A stretch of DNA of 64,000 bases from Allomuricauda sp. NBRC 101325 (GCF_030268205.1 NZ_BSQF01000002.1:806001-870000); one strand, 5' to 3'. Shown: positions 46,728 to 57,413, numbered from the stretch's first letter. The notes: generated from the sequence alone by a model not told the origin. Program-made: numbers and translations.

Positions 46728-46873
46728 TATATTTACCTGTTTGTTCTATGACTTACGAAAATAGCAAAGTGGGGTGGAAATATAAAGGTAAACAGAAATT
46801 CGTTACAACGTTAAATCGCTGTTGGTCTAAAATAAAAACTTGAAAAACAGCATTTTAAATAATATATTTTACG

Positions 46874-48418
46874 ATGACAAATACCCAAAAGGATTCGTTG
46901 TTTGTTTTGATAAAATCGCTTTCCAAATCTGAAAAACGACAATTTAAGCTCTATGTTGGCCGATTGGGGGTAAACACGGACGCAAAATTTTTGGCGTTGT
47001 TCAATTTGTTGGACAAAATGAAGCATTATGATGAGCGCCAAATTCTGGAAAGTGGCATCGTGAAAAAGGCACAATTGTCTAACCTAAAAGCGCATTTGTA
47101 CAAGCAGATTTTGGTAAGCCTTCGTTTGAATCCAGTGAACCAAAATGTTCGGATTCAGATTCGGGAACAACTCGATTTTGCCACTATTCTTTATCAAAAA
47201 GGACTGTACAAGCAAAGCTTGAAGATTTTGGACAAGGCCAAAAGTTATGCTATCGAAAACGAAGAAAAGAACGTAGCGTACGAAATTGTGGAATTGGAAA
47301 AGGTTATCGAAACCCAGTACATTACTCGAAGTATTCCTGACCGTGCGGATGAATTGGCGGTGCAGGCCAAGGAATTATCGGCTCAAAATGTGATGACAAG
47401 CAAGTTATCCAATCTGTCCCTGCAATTGTACAGTATGATGCTAAAAGTGGGTTATGCGCGTAGTGATGAGGATTTGGATACAGTGAAAACCTATTTTGAA
47501 AAACATTTGCCCGATTATGATATTGATAAACTGGGTTTCCGTGAAAAATTGTGGTTGTACAAAGCCTATTTGTGGTACAGTTTGTTGATTCAGGACTTTT
47601 TGTCAGCCTATCGATATGCCAGTAAATGGGTGGATCTGTTCTATGAGCATGAGGCGATGATACCCCTTAATCCAGTGTTTTTCCTAAAAGGAAACCATTA
47701 TCTGTTGGAGTCTTTGTTTTTTGTAAAATATGCCTCTCAGTTTAGGGATACTTTGGAACGCATGGAAGCTGTGGTGGAAAGTGATGAGTTCCCAAAAAAC
47801 GATAATATCTCCTCCTTGGCGTTTTTATACATCAACACCAATAGATTGAACCTTCACTTTTTGGAAGGCACCTTCGATAAGGGCATTTATTTGGTGAACA
47901 TTATCGAGTACGGCATCAAAAAGCACAAACAACGCATAGATGAGCACCATGTAATGTTGTTGTACTATAAAATTGCTTGTTTGTACTTTGGAAATGGCGA
48001 CAATAAGAACTGTATTTTCTATCTCAAAAAAATTATTTCCAACAAAAATTTAAAAATGCGCGAGGACTTAATGTGCTTTGCACGGGTGTTGAGTTTGGTG
48101 GCGCATTACGAAGCTGGAATGGATTATCATTTGGAAGTGCAGCTTAAAAGTACCTATAAGTTCTTGCTGAAAATGAATGACTTACATGAGGTGCAAAAGG
48201 AAATGATCAAGTTTTTAAGGAATCTCGGGGATATTTATCCGACAGACCTTAGGAATGAATTTCAGAAATTGTACAATGAGCTGAAGAAGTACGAAAACCA
48301 TCCCTATGAAAAACGTGCGTTCCTGTACTTGGATATTCTTTCGTGGTTGGAAAGTCATTTGGAAAACAAGCCAGTGGGACAAATTATTCGAGAGAAAGCG
48401 TTGGCACTTACCCGTTAG
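46874..48418 (+). CDS. alpha-helical repeat protein of unknown function
   Basis: 514 residues, nearly all helix, no signal and no membrane segment. It begins MTNTQKDSLFVLIKSLSKSE and shows loose TPR-like pairs (ILYQKGLYKQSLKILDKAKS, LYYKIACLYFGNGDNKNCIF). The conserved start (SLSKSEKRQFKLYV) is typical of a Bacteroidota-only family. It may be a cytoplasmic scaffold, but no partner is visible. The end overlaps the pseudouridine synthase gene by 11 bases, tail to tail, without terminator. Confidence 0.8.
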   Translation: MTNTQKDSLFVLIKSLSKSEKRQFKLYVGRLGVNTDAKFLALFNLLDKMKHYDERQILESGIVKKAQLSNLKAHLYKQILVSLRLNPVNQNVRIQIREQLDFATILYQKGLYKQSLKILDKAKSYAIENEEKNVAYEIVELEKVIETQYITRSIPDRADELAVQAKELSAQNVMTSKLSNLSLQLYSMMLKVGYARSDEDLDTVKTYFEKHLPDYDIDKLGFREKLWLYKAYLWYSLLIQDFLSAYRYASKWVDLFYEHEAMIPLNPVFFLKGNHYLLESLFFVKYASQFRDTLERMEAVVESDEFPKNDNISSLAFLYINTNRLNLHFLEGTFDKGIYLVNIIEYGIKKHKQRIDEHHVMLLYYKIACLYFGNGDNKNCIFYLKKIISNKNLKMREDLMCFARVLSLVAHYEAGMDYHLEVQLKSTYKFLLKMNDLHEVQKEMIKFLRNLGDIYPTDLRNEFQKLYNELKKYENHPYEKRAFLYLDILSWLESHLENKPVGQIIREKALALTR

Positions 48419-49118
48419 TGCAAGCGTTCCAAATGGGATCATTTGGAGTAGGGGCCTCAATACGTATGGTTTCCTTTTTTACTGGATGTTCAATTTCCAA
48501 ACTTCTGGCATGCAAATGAATTCCGCCATCTTTGTTGCTGCGATCAGCACCATATTTTAAATCCCCTTTAATGTGACATCCCATGGCGGCCAGTTGGGCA
48601 CGAATTTGATGATGTCTACCCGTTTTTAGGTCGATTTCCAGCAGATAAAAATTGTCCAGCTTTTTAATGATTCGGTAATCCAATACCGCCTTTTTGCTAT
48701 TGGGAACCTCCTTGATATGGGCGTAGGATTTGTTTTGTTTTGGATTCCGAACCAACCAATGATTCAAGGTGCCGCTTTCGGCCTCAGGGGCATTTTTTAC
48801 AACGGCCCAGTACACCTTTTTTGTATCACCCTGCGCAAACATGTTATTGAGACGAGGTAATGCTTTTGAAGTCTTGGCAAACAGGACAATCCCCGAAGTA
48901 GGACGGTCCAATCGGTGCACAACGCCCAAATACACATTGCCAGGTTTGTTGTATTTCTCCTTGATGTATTGCTTGACCACTTCGCTTAAAGGGTCATCAC
49001 CTGTTTTATCCCCCTGAACAATATCACCCACTCGTTTATTGATCACAATAAGATGATTGTCCTCAAACAAAACTTGAAGATTGTTAGGAGTAGAATGGTT
49101 GGAATTGGTAATTGACAA
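48408..49118 (-). CDS. RluA-family pseudouridine synthase
   Basis: 236 residues. The catalytic motif is VVHRLDRPTSGIVLFAKT with Asp71; LIVINKRVGDIVQGD precedes it and LEIDLKTGRHHQIRAQLAAMG follows. There is no N-terminal S4 domain, so it belongs to the short RluC/RluD- or TruC-like forms, and the target RNA cannot be assigned. It lies 14 bases after panB on the same strand. Confidence 0.92.
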   Translation of the reverse strand: MSITNSNHSTPNNLQVLFEDNHLIVINKRVGDIVQGDKTGDDPLSEVVKQYIKEKYNKPGNVYLGVVHRLDRPTSGIVLFAKTSKALPRLNNMFAQGDTKKVYWAVVKNAPEAESGTLNHWLVRNPKQNKSYAHIKEVPNSKKAVLDYRIIKKLDNFYLLEIDLKTGRHHQIRAQLAAMGCHIKGDLKYGADRSNKDGGIHLHARSLEIEHPVKKETIRIEAPTPNDPIWNACTNG

Positions 49119-49132
49119 TTGCTTATTGTTAA

Positions 49133-49951
49133 TTAGTAAGATTCATCTTCGTTTGGAAAATCACTGCTTTTAACATCATCCACATATTGCGAAATAGCAT
49201 TGCTCATTTCATCGTACAAACTTAGGTATCTCCTCAAGAACCTTGGATGAAACTCATGGGTCATGCCCAACATATCGTGTACCACCAAAACTTGGCCATC
49301 AACACCGCCACCTGCACCAATACCGATAACGGGAATGGAAACACTTTCAGCCACTTCCTTAGCCAACTTAGCTGGAATTTTTTCCAAAACAAGGGCAAAG
49401 CAGCCCAGTTCTTCCAACAATTTGGCATCTGATTTAAGTTTATCGGCTTCTTCTTCCTCCTTAGCGCGAACGGTATAGGTTCCAAATTTATAAATGGATT
49501 GCGGGGTAAGGCCCAAGTGTCCCATCACAGGAATTCCAGCTTCCAAAATTCTAGCAATGGAAATCTTGATTTCCTCTCCACCTTCAACTTTAACGGCATG
49601 TGCGCCACTTTCTTTCATGATTCGAATCGCAGAGCGGAGCGCTTCTTTGGAATCTCCTTGATAGCTTCCAAAAGGAATATCGACCACCACCAAAGCACGT
49701 TTAGCTGCCCTTACCACAGAGGAGGCATGGTAGATCATTTGATCAAGGGTAATCGGGAGGGTCGTTTCATGACCAGCCATCACATTACTGGCCGAATCCC
49801 CCACCAAAATGGCATCTACATTAGCTGCATCCACAATCTTTGCCATGGAATAATCGTAAGCGGTAAGCATACTGATTTTCTCTCCAGTTTGCTTCATTTC
49901 CACCAAGGATTTTACCGTTACCCTTTTATATTCTTTTTTAGCTGTTGACAT
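49133..49951 (-). CDS. panB: 3-methyl-2-oxobutanoate hydroxymethyltransferase
   Basis: 272 residues; first step of pantothenate (and so CoA) synthesis from alpha-ketoisovalerate and methylene-THF. Motifs: [41 protein letters not shown] (Mg-binding Asp), [23 protein letters not shown] and [24 protein letters not shown]. The keto-acid substrate is a branched-chain intermediate, fitting the nearby leuAB only loosely. RluA gene follows. Confidence 0.97.
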   Translation of the reverse strand: MSTAKKEYKRVTVKSLVEMKQTGEKISMLTAYDYSMAKIVDAANVDAILVGDSASNVMAGHETTLPITLDQMIYHASSVVRAAKRALVVVDIPFGSYQGDSKEALRSAIRIMKESGAHAVKVEGGEEIKISIARILEAGIPVMGHLGLTPQSIYKFGTYTVRAKEEEEADKLKSDAKLLEELGCFALVLEKIPAKLAKEVAESVSIPVIGIGAGGGVDGQVLVVHDMLGMTHEFHPRFLRRYLSLYDEMSNAISQYVDDVKSSDFPNEDESY

Positions 49952-50021
49952 TGTAAAAATATTTGCTGGCTAAAAGTAAGCAGATTTGTTTAAATTGGGC
50001 TTCAATCAAAAGAGGAATACC

Positions 50022-50504
50022 ATGAGAAAATTGTTAAGCTGCTTGTTTATTATTGTACTAGCTGCCCACGCGCAAGCACAAGGTCCTAATCCATCCGTTG
50101 AAGAAGAAAAGGAAGCGGTTAAAAAAGTAATCGAAGCTTTTTTCGATGGATTTCATAAACAAGATTCCTTATTGATCAAAGCAACAGTGGCAGATCATGT
50201 TGTACTGCAAACTACTGGCAGGGATACTGAGGGCAAAACCAGATTCAGAAACGAGGAATTTTCAGGTTTTTTAAAATCCATTGTCGGCATTCCAAAAACC
50301 ACAAAGTTTGAGGAACGACTTACATCTTTTTCCATTCAAGTGGATAGAACCATGGCCAATGCATGGGTGGGTTATGAGTTTTGGTTGAACGATGAATTCA
50401 GTCATTGCGGTATCAACTCATTTCAACTCGTAAATTTTGATGGTGAATGGAAGATTATCTATTTAATAGATACCCGTGGGAAGGCAGGATGTATTGAAGA
50501 CTAA
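50022..50504 (+). CDS. secreted NTF2-like (SnoaL/DUF4440-type) protein
   Basis: Start at 50022 (MRKLLSCLFIIVLAAHAQAQ), which is a signal peptide; 160 residues. The mature part has the cone-shaped NTF2-like fold pattern: EEEKEAVKKVIEAFFDGFHKQDS, then LIKATVADHVVLQTTG, and a C-terminal strand HCGINSFQLVNFDGEWKIIYLIDTRGK. Such proteins bind or isomerise small ligands; no catalytic residues can be named. It stands alone between panB and the GH105 gene, with the last stop only one base from the convergent one. Confidence 0.85.
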   Translation: MRKLLSCLFIIVLAAHAQAQGPNPSVEEEKEAVKKVIEAFFDGFHKQDSLLIKATVADHVVLQTTGRDTEGKTRFRNEEFSGFLKSIVGIPKTTKFEERLTSFSIQVDRTMANAWVGYEFWLNDEFSHCGINSFQLVNFDGEWKIIYLIDTRGKAGCIED

Positions 50505-50505
50505 C

Positions 50506-51612
50506 TTATTTGCCGCCGTACAATTTATAAACTTCGGTTCCAGCACTTAGGAAAGCTCCAGTGCCATACACTTCTGTTTTATCGGGCCATGATTTACCGG
50601 GAGCAGCTCCAATAGGTTGCACATAGCCCAGCATACCATCTGGGGTAATGTAACTTACCAATGCCTTCCATGCTTTTTCAACAGCAGGGCCGTAGGTCTT
50701 TTTGTTTAAGATACCTTGGTTAATGCCCCAAGCCAGACCATAAACATAAAAGGAGGTGCCACTGGTTTCAGGCGTTGGATAAAATTCCTGTCCAAGTAGA
50801 CTCATGGCCCAATGTCCTTCTAGCGTTTGAATTTGCAATAGTTTGGCTGCCATTTGCTCAAAAATGCCTTTAAAATATTCGTATTCGGCACTACGGGGTT
50901 CCAATTCGTTCATGATGTTGACCAATCCAGCAAAGACCCAACCATTGCCTCTTGACCAAAAGATTTTGGTACCGTGGTCCAATTGCCCCATATAGCTTTC
51001 ATCCCGATAATATAAACTTTCCTCAGGGTCAAAAAGGAAATCGGTGGTGGCCTTGAATTCAGCCATCATAAAATCGAGATATTTCTTCTCTCTTGTAATA
51101 TGGTACAGTTTTGCCCAAACTGGAGGTGACATAAACAGGGCATCGCACCAGTTCCAACGTGATTGGTGGTAAGGACTTTGCCATTTCAAGGAAGTTTTGG
51201 CAGGGTGGTAAAGGATAAAGTCGAACTGCTCTTGGGTAGGGGTCAACATGTTGCTGTCCCCGTATTTTTTATAGAGGTCGAGGTAAAATTGACCAACGGT
51301 ATGATCATCTGCATGATACTTACGGTCGTGTAGTTTCCATTTGCTCAGTTCTCCAATGGTTTTTAGCCATGTATAATATTTATCAGAATCTGCCATTGCG
51401 GCCCATTTGGACATGCCCACATAAAGTGCCCCATTGGTCCAATCAAGTGGATGATGAGGTGTGTCGTACGTAAAAGCATCGCGATAGTGTTGAATTTGCC
51501 AATCCGCCACTCTTCTCATATCATTTTTTACGTTTTCTGGCTTTATATCTTGTGATTGTAGGTTGAATGATAAAAGGAGAAAGCATCCCAATGTGATACA
51601 AATATGCTTCAT
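50506..51612 (-). CDS. GH105-family unsaturated rhamnogalacturonyl/glucuronyl hydrolase
   Basis: 368 residues with signal peptide (MKHICITLGCFLLLSFNLQS). The alpha/alpha-toroid shows MRRVADWQIQHYRDAF, HHPLDWTNGALYVGMSKW, KYHADDHTVGQFYLDLYKKYG, the catalytic Asp in WNWCDALFMSPPVWAKL, and FWSRGNGWVFAGLVN. GH105 enzymes remove the unsaturated uronic acid left by polysaccharide lyases on pectin, ulvan or similar. No lyase, SusC/SusD or sulfatase is adjacent, so it is an isolated gene in this window. It probably acts in the periplasm. Confidence 0.9.
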   Translation of the reverse strand: MKHICITLGCFLLLSFNLQSQDIKPENVKNDMRRVADWQIQHYRDAFTYDTPHHPLDWTNGALYVGMSKWAAMADSDKYYTWLKTIGELSKWKLHDRKYHADDHTVGQFYLDLYKKYGDSNMLTPTQEQFDFILYHPAKTSLKWQSPYHQSRWNWCDALFMSPPVWAKLYHITREKKYLDFMMAEFKATTDFLFDPEESLYYRDESYMGQLDHGTKIFWSRGNGWVFAGLVNIMNELEPRSAEYEYFKGIFEQMAAKLLQIQTLEGHWAMSLLGQEFYPTPETSGTSFYVYGLAWGINQGILNKKTYGPAVEKAWKALVSYITPDGMLGYVQPIGAAPGKSWPDKTEVYGTGAFLSAGTEVYKLYGGK

Positions 51613-51632
51613 GGCTTAGTATGTTGGTTTAA

Positions 51633-53057
51633 TTAACAATCACTCAAAAATACGCCTACGGCCAAACCACCCTCTGAAGTTTCCTTGTACTTGGAATTCA
51701 TGTCTTTTGCGGTTTCCCACATGGTGTTGACCACTTTATCCAATGGTACTTTGCATTCTTTTGGGTCGGTATCCAAGGCCAACTCTGCTGCATTGATGGC
51801 CTTGATGGCTCCCATGGCATTGCGTTCTATGCAGGGAACCTGTACCAGACCACCAATGGGGTCACAAGTTAGTCCTAAATGATGTTCCATGGCAATTTCT
51901 GCAGCAATAAGCACTTGTTCTGGGGAACCTCCCATCAATTCGGTAAGTCCTGCTGCGGCCATGGCCGAAGAAACTCCAATTTCAGCCTGACAACCACCCA
52001 TGGCGGCTGAAATTGTGGCGCCTTTTTTGAAGATACTTCCCACTTCACTGGCCACCAACAAAAATTGTTTCACATCATCAAAATTCGCATCATGGTTTTC
52101 GATGACCATATAATACATTAAAACGGCGGGAATTACCCCTGCACTTCCATTCGTGGGAGCTGTGACCACTCTTCCCAAAGAAGCATTTACTTCATTAACG
52201 CTAAGGGCGAAACAGCTGACCCATTTAATGATCTGTCTAAATCTAACTTCGGTATCACGAATACTTTCCAACCATTCTTGCGGATTGGAGTAGGGGGCTT
52301 CTCCTTTTAATTTTTGGTGCATTTCAAAAGCACGACGTTTTACATTCAGACCACCGGGCAGCTTCCCTTCGGTATGACAACCAAGGTACATACACTCGAG
52401 CATAGTGTTCCAAATTCGGGCAATTCCTGCATCTATTTCAGCTTCCGTACGTAACGAAAGCTCATTTTCCATTACAATTTGGGAAATGGTTTTGTTGTGG
52501 GAGTTGCAATGCAGCAACAGTTCATCCCCAGTTTTTACCGGATGGGGAAAGGTTTTGAACGTTTCCTTGTTTTCCTTCGCATGAAGTCGTTCCTCTTTTA
52601 CCACAAAACCACCCCCAATGGAATAATAGGTTTCTGAGGTCGTTTTTCCATTTTCCAATTTTGCTTTAAATTGGATTCCGTTGGCATGGAAAGGCAAAAA
52701 CTCTTTTTTAAAGGTAATATCTGATTCGAAGGAAAACGGAATGTTTTTGTCTCCTCCAAAATTTAAGACTTTATAGCTTTTTAATTGGTCAATACTTGAG
52801 TCGATGCTATCGATGGCAACGGTTTCTGGGTCGGTGCCCATCAATCCCATAACTACAGCAACATCGGTAGCGTGTCCTTTTCCTGTTAATGAAAGCGAAC
52901 CATAAAGAGAAACGGAAATGGATTGAACATCCTCAAAAACACTTTGTTCTTTCAGCTCGGTAATCCAGCGTTCGGCCGCCCGCCAGGGACCCAAAGTGTG
53001 GGAGCTGGAAGGACCAACTCCAATTTTAAGCATATCAAAAACACTGATACATTCCAT
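51633..53057 (-). CDS. sdaA: L-serine ammonia-lyase, iron-sulfur type, single chain
   Basis: Start at 53057 ([20 protein letters not shown]), the usual beginning; 474 residues, alpha and beta domains joined. It deaminates L-serine to pyruvate with a [4Fe-4S] cluster. Motifs: [32 protein letters not shown], then in the alpha part [36 protein letters not shown] and the cysteine segment [19 protein letters not shown]. One unit with no clear neighbour. The window also has glyA and the GntP/RidA cluster, which act on serine-related chemistry, but they are far away. Confidence 0.95.
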   Translation of the reverse strand: MECISVFDMLKIGVGPSSSHTLGPWRAAERWITELKEQSVFEDVQSISVSLYGSLSLTGKGHATDVAVVMGLMGTDPETVAIDSIDSSIDQLKSYKVLNFGGDKNIPFSFESDITFKKEFLPFHANGIQFKAKLENGKTTSETYYSIGGGFVVKEERLHAKENKETFKTFPHPVKTGDELLLHCNSHNKTISQIVMENELSLRTEAEIDAGIARIWNTMLECMYLGCHTEGKLPGGLNVKRRAFEMHQKLKGEAPYSNPQEWLESIRDTEVRFRQIIKWVSCFALSVNEVNASLGRVVTAPTNGSAGVIPAVLMYYMVIENHDANFDDVKQFLLVASEVGSIFKKGATISAAMGGCQAEIGVSSAMAAAGLTELMGGSPEQVLIAAEIAMEHHLGLTCDPIGGLVQVPCIERNAMGAIKAINAAELALDTDPKECKVPLDKVVNTMWETAKDMNSKYKETSEGGLAVGVFLSDC

Positions 53058-53291
53058 GGTACGTAATTCTAATTCCAAATATAACGACCTGCTGAATTAC
53101 TTTATTGAGAATTTGAGAAATACTGTGTGGTTATTTTGAAGCTTTATTGACCATCAACACTTTAAGGGGGGTTATTTTAAAATAAAACCAACACACTGAC
53201 ACCTTGTCATATTCTAACGGATGGCATAATCATTGACATTTCATAGACCGTAAACGAAATAGATTTTTAAACAGATATAACTTTAGATACA

Positions 53292-55205
53292 ATGAGCAAG
53301 ATTATAGGTATTGACTTGGGTACGACCAACTCCTGTGTCTCTGTAATGGAAGGTAACGAACCTGTGGTAATTCCAAATGCCGAAGGTAAACGAACCACTC
53401 CGTCCATGATTGCATTTGTGGAAGGCGGGGAGATTAAGGTCGGTGACCCTGCAAAAAGACAGGCAGTAACCAACCCTCACAAAACTATTTACTCCATTAA
53501 AAGATTCATGGGTAACAAATACTCAGAATCCAGCAGGGAGGCCGAAAGGGTACCTTATAAAGTGGTTAAAGGGGATAACGATACGCCACGAGTAGACATT
53601 GATGGTCGTTTGTACACTCCACAGGAACTTTCTGCAATGATTCTTCAAAAAATGAAGAAAACTGCAGAAGACTATTTAGGTCAGGATGTAACAAGAGCTG
53701 TAATTACGGTTCCTGCTTACTTTAACGATTCACAAAGACAGGCTACCAAAGAAGCTGGTGAAATCGCCGGACTTACTGTAGAAAGAATTATCAACGAGCC
53801 AACCGCTGCCTCTTTGGCCTACGGTTTGGACAAAAAACATACGGACCAAAAAATCGTAGTGTTCGATTTTGGTGGTGGTACGCACGATGTCTCCATTTTG
53901 GAATTGGGTGATGGTGTATTCGAAGTATTGGCCACGGATGGGGATACCCACTTGGGTGGTGACGATGTTGACCAAAAAATCATTGATTGGTTGGCTGAAG
54001 AGTTCCAAAAAGAGGAAGACATGGATCTTAGAAAAGATCCTATGGCACTTCAACGTTTGAGAGAAGCTGCTGAAAAAGCCAAAATTGAGCTTTCTTCTTC
54101 TACCCAAACTGAAATCAACTTGCCATATGTTACGGCTACCGCTTCCGGACCCAAACACTTGGTAAGATCATTGTCTAGATCCAAATTTGAGCAATTGATC
54201 GAGGATTTGGTAAAAAGAACTATTGCTCCTTGTGAGTCAGCATTGAAATCTGCTGGTCTTTCAAAAAGCGATATTGACGAGATCATCTTGGTAGGTGGTT
54301 CTACCCGTATCCCTGCGGTACAGGAAGCCGTTGAGAAATTCTTCGGTAAAAAACCATCTAAAGGAGTAAACCCAGATGAGGTTGTGGCCGTAGGTGCTGC
54401 AATTCAAGGTGGTGTATTGACAGGAGACGTAAAAGACGTGCTTTTGTTGGATGTTACCCCTCTTTCTTTGGGTATCGAGACCATGGGAGGTGTTTTGACC
54501 AAATTGATTGAGTCGAACACGACCATTCCGACCAAGAAGTCGCAGGTGTTCTCTACGGCTGCGGATAATCAACCATCTGTTGAAATCCACGTGTTGCAAG
54601 GAGAGCGCCCAATGGCAACAGACAATAAAACTATTGGTAGGTTCCACTTGGATGGTATTCCACCAGCACCAAGAGGTACACCTCAAATTGAAGTGACCTT
54701 CGATATTGATGCCAACGGTATCATTAAGGTTTCCGCAACGGACAAAGCCACTGGAAAATCCCAAGATATCCGTATCGAAGCTTCTTCTGGATTGACCGAG
54801 GAGGAAATCAAAAAGATGAAAGCTGAGGCAGAAGCCAACGCTGAATCTGATAAAAAAGCGAAGGAAACTGCCGATAAGCTGAACGAAGCTGATGCGATGA
54901 TCTTCCAAACTGAAAAGCAGTTGAAGGAGTTTGGTGATAAATTGTCCGCTGACAAGAAAAAACCAATCGAGGATGCTTTGGCAGAATTGAAAACAGCTTT
55001 TGAAAGCAAGGACCTTGCAGTAATTGAGCCTGCTTTGGAAAAAATCAACGAAGCTTGGAAAGTAGCTTCAGAGGAAATGTACAAAGCCCAAGCAGAGGCC
55101 CAATCCAATGGTGCTGATACTGCCGCTGGTGCAGAAGGGTCTGCTGGAGCTGGTGCTGCAGAAGGAGACAACGTAGAGGATGTTGACTTCGAAGAAGTGA
55201 AATAA
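53292..55205 (+). CDS. dnaK: chaperone protein DnaK (Hsp70)
   Basis: 637 residues, full length. ATPase domain 1-380 with [52 protein letters not shown] and [14 protein letters not shown]; substrate domain 385-505 with [14 protein letters not shown], and [13 protein letters not shown]; helical lid, and a C-terminal tail rich in Gly/Ala ending [16 protein letters not shown] has His where most DnaK have Phe or Tyr, which is within normal variation. It works with DnaJ/GrpE (not here) and with ClpB (21.3-23.9 kb). A terminator follows. Confidence 0.98.
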   Translation: MSKIIGIDLGTTNSCVSVMEGNEPVVIPNAEGKRTTPSMIAFVEGGEIKVGDPAKRQAVTNPHKTIYSIKRFMGNKYSESSREAERVPYKVVKGDNDTPRVDIDGRLYTPQELSAMILQKMKKTAEDYLGQDVTRAVITVPAYFNDSQRQATKEAGEIAGLTVERIINEPTAASLAYGLDKKHTDQKIVVFDFGGGTHDVSILELGDGVFEVLATDGDTHLGGDDVDQKIIDWLAEEFQKEEDMDLRKDPMALQRLREAAEKAKIELSSSTQTEINLPYVTATASGPKHLVRSLSRSKFEQLIEDLVKRTIAPCESALKSAGLSKSDIDEIILVGGSTRIPAVQEAVEKFFGKKPSKGVNPDEVVAVGAAIQGGVLTGDVKDVLLLDVTPLSLGIETMGGVLTKLIESNTTIPTKKSQVFSTAADNQPSVEIHVLQGERPMATDNKTIGRFHLDGIPPAPRGTPQIEVTFDIDANGIIKVSATDKATGKSQDIRIEASSGLTEEEIKKMKAEAEANAESDKKAKETADKLNEADAMIFQTEKQLKEFGDKLSADKKKPIEDALAELKTAFESKDLAVIEPALEKINEAWKVASEEMYKAQAEAQSNGADTAAGAEGSAGAGAAEGDNVEDVDFEEVK

Positions 55206-55231
55206 TTGTTATTCCAATTATAATCAACAAC

Positions 55232-55270
55232 AAAAAAGCCCTGACATAAAGTCGGGGCTTTTTATTTTTA
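55232..55270. terminator. bidirectional terminator after dnaK
   Basis: Stem AAGCCCTGAC (55236-55245) / GTCGGGGCTT (55251-55260) with one T-G pair and loop ATAAA, followed by TTTTATTTTTA on the plus strand and preceded by CAAAAAA for the minus strand. Confidence 0.9.
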
Positions 55271-55282
55271 GTCCAATTATTT

Positions 55283-55927
55283 TTAAGCGGCATTGAGTTG
55301 TCTCAATTCCATTTCCTTTAATTTCTGAAGTGCTTCGGCTTTTGAATTCACATTGAGTTTTACATAGATGTTCTGAATGTGAAAATTCACTGCACTGGGC
55401 GTTACACAAAGTTTATCCGCGATCATTTTATAGGTAAAGCCTTGGGTCAACAATTCAATGATTTCATTCTCTTTTCTCGAAAAAGAGTCAAAGGTTTTGG
55501 TCTGGAACGAACTGATGATTTTTTTGGCCACATCCAACTCCAAGGCGACTCCATGTTGGTTCACTTCCTCAATGGATTGAAACAACCGTTCCTTGGTCAA
55601 AGGTTTGAGCAGAAAACCACTCGCACCTTTTTTAAAGGCTTCTTTGATCAGTTTGAAATCGTTTTTCTGGCTCATCATCAAGACCTTAAGGTTTGGATTC
55701 TTTTTGTGGAAATACTCCAACCCATCAATTCCTGAAAAGCCATTGAGTACGGATTCACAAAGAATAATGTCGGGGTAGGAGCGACCAAAATCGGATAAGA
55801 GAGCATGCACGGATTTGTATATTCCGTGGAGTTCGTAGTTTTCTTCGCCGTCAAAATATTGACGGTAGATTGGGTTCAATGCCTCATCGTTGTCGATGAT
55901 GGCAATTTTTAAAATGTTAGTATCCAT
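55283..55927 (-). CDS. LuxR-family response regulator with Glu at the phosphorylation site
   Basis: 214 residues. The receiver domain has the acidic pair IIDNDE, the switch Ser in MMSQKND and Lys108 in FLLKP, but the phospho-acceptor position is Glu58 in IILCESVLNGFSG where Asp is expected. Glu often mimics phospho-Asp, so the protein may be permanently active. The C-terminal HTH is a good LuxR type: SRKENEIIELLTQGFTYKMI, ADKLCVTPSAVNFHIQNIYV, KLNVNSKAEAL. No kinase is next to it. A perfect palindrome 175 bases upstream is a possible binding site. Confidence 0.9.
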   Translation of the reverse strand: MDTNILKIAIIDNDEALNPIYRQYFDGEENYELHGIYKSVHALLSDFGRSYPDIILCESVLNGFSGIDGLEYFHKKNPNLKVLMMSQKNDFKLIKEAFKKGASGFLLKPLTKERLFQSIEEVNQHGVALELDVAKKIISSFQTKTFDSFSRKENEIIELLTQGFTYKMIADKLCVTPSAVNFHIQNIYVKLNVNSKAEALQKLKEMELRQLNAA

Positions 55928-56101
55928 GATAAGAAAGATTTGGGGGATGACTAGTTTTTATTTCAATTATAAGTAGGTTAAAACAGGGTATGGGAACCCT
56001 AATCCCAGTCAGGAAACCAATTTTTTAATGAAATTCAACGGATTTTGATGGGGCAAAACCATAGGTGTTGAATTCCAACTGAAATAGTTTCAAGCTGGGT
56101 A

Positions 56102-56120
56102 TAATCCCAAATTGGGATTA
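56102..56120. promoter_or_regulatory. perfect 19-bp palindrome
   Basis: TAATCCCAAATTGGGATTA reads the same on both strands around its central base (56111). A related CTAATCCCAG is at about 55998-56007. Possible operator for the LuxR-type regulator transcribed away from here; binding is not shown. Confidence 0.45.
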
Positions 56121-56167
56121 AGCACAAAATTGTTGTTTAGTTGAGGTGTGTCTCCTCGAATGTAAGG

Positions 56168-56200
56168 ATGCGTCTAACTAGGTATCGGGACGCTTTTTTT
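56168..56200 (+). terminator. orphan terminator on the plus strand
   Basis: Stem GCGTC (56170-56174) / GACGC (56189-56193), followed by TTTTTTT. The nearest upstream plus-strand gene, dnaK, already has a terminator about 930 bases earlier, so this one implies an unannotated short transcript. Confidence 0.65.
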
Positions 56201-56388
56201 CTGGGAAATGTAGGTTTGTTTCATAACTAATAGATTTGGGATTGTATTATTTCAAGAGTCAAATTAGAATTTTTTCCCAATCGAGTGAAGTTTTTGTAGT
56301 GATTTTCGTTCAAATGCACATTTAAGAAAATCCCGAGAAAAGAGAAGAGGAGAAGATACTGTCGGTAAATAATTGTTTTTCAAATTAT

Positions 56389-56429
56389 TAAACAAAAAAA
56401 ATAGGATGCCGTCCCATCAGCATCCTATT
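56389..56429 (-). terminator. terminator of the PD40 protein gene
   Basis: On the minus strand, stem AATAGGATGC (56429-56420) / GCATCCTATT (56409-56400), loop of 10 bases, followed by TTTTTTTGTTT. It follows the stop codon at 56586 by about 155 bases. Confidence 0.85.
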
Positions 56430-56585
56430 CTTGGTAAATCGGTCAGATTGAAATAATACAACCCGCTTTCTATGATAGACTGTCAGTTCCCCCTGTCTTT
56501 CTTATCATGGTCATTAGTGTTTCGAAAATTCGGCTATGAAACAAATTGATGACAATTCAGGTAGTTGACCGATTATAGTTCGTAT

Positions 56586-57413
56586 TTACTGTTGCTCTTC
56601 AAAAGAGGTATCTGCAATTCCTAATTCCAGTTCCGTATCTCTTTCGGCAATATTGTTGTAATCGTCCTGATTCTTTGAACGTCCGTAGGCCACAGTATAT
56701 TGTGATATGGTATTGTTAAAACCTCTGTTGCTCACTATGAAACCCATCTTTTTCTCAGGGCTCAACTGAATAGCATACTCATTGCTGCTACTGTTAATGT
56801 GGTTGCCCAAGTTTACGGAAGGCGTAAGCGTATTTTTAACTACTTGGGTGGCGTATAGGTCCAATCCACCGAAACCATCCCTACCTTCGGAGGCAAAGAA
56901 CAACAAGGTTTCATTGTATATATTAGGATAAAGTTCATCTTCTTTGGTGTTTACTTTTGGACCCAAGTTTTTGGATACGCCTACTGAGCCATCAGCTTCA
57001 ATGTCGGCTACATAAATATCGTATTTTCCATAGCTTCCTTTCATGTTGGAAGCAAAGAACAATCTAGTCCCATCCCCAGAAATAGTAGGGTGTTTAGCAG
57101 AATAATGTGCAGGGCAAACAGCCAATTTGGTTTCATTTTTCCATTCTCCGTTGATATTTTCCACTCGGTAGATTTCGTAAACCATTTCCTTTTTGGAGAA
57201 CACACCGGTTAAAGGTTTCTGCATGGTCCCTTTGCTGAAGTAGGCTGTTTTTCCATCTTTGGTTACCGACATGGAAGGCACATAACCTTCAGTAGTGGAA
57301 ATGTTGCCACTTATGGTAGGGTCTATCAATTCTTTCGCCATTTGCCCCAAAACAGTTTGAGAGGCCATTAGCATTCCTGAAAAAAGTAAGCTGTAAACAA
57401 TTGAACTTTTCAT
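56586..57413 (-). CDS. exported PD40 (WD40-like beta-propeller) protein
   Basis: 275 residues with signal peptide (MKSSIVYSLLFSGMLMASQT, cleavage near VLGQ). PD40 repeats: YVPSMSVTKDGKTAYFSKG, KHPTISGDGTRLFFASNMKGS, LYPNIYNETLLFFASEGRDG. The pattern is that of the N-terminal part of large OmpA-family proteins of Bacteroidota (PorE-like or gliding-related), but the OmpA domain is absent. The tail is acidic (AERDTELELGIADTSFEEQQ). It may be a short relative or periplasmic partner in envelope assembly. Role unknown. Confidence 0.8.
   Translation of the reverse strand: MKSSIVYSLLFSGMLMASQTVLGQMAKELIDPTISGNISTTEGYVPSMSVTKDGKTAYFSKGTMQKPLTGVFSKKEMVYEIYRVENINGEWKNETKLAVCPAHYSAKHPTISGDGTRLFFASNMKGSYGKYDIYVADIEADGSVGVSKNLGPKVNTKEDELYPNIYNETLLFFASEGRDGFGGLDLYATQVVKNTLTPSVNLGNHINSSSNEYAIQLSPEKKMGFIVSNRGFNNTISQYTVAYGRSKNQDDYNNIAERDTELELGIADTSFEEQQ

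Larger units (their letters stand above)
55928..56585. other. 658-base noncoding gap with palindrome and opposed terminators
   Basis: Contains a plus-strand terminator (56168-56200) with no recognisable gene in front of it, a minus-strand terminator (56389-56429), and the perfect palindrome TAATCCCAAATTGGGATTA at 56102-56120. A small plus-strand RNA of about 150-250 bases ending at 56200 is possible. No protein gene is recognised. The rest is AT-rich. Confidence 0.5.
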
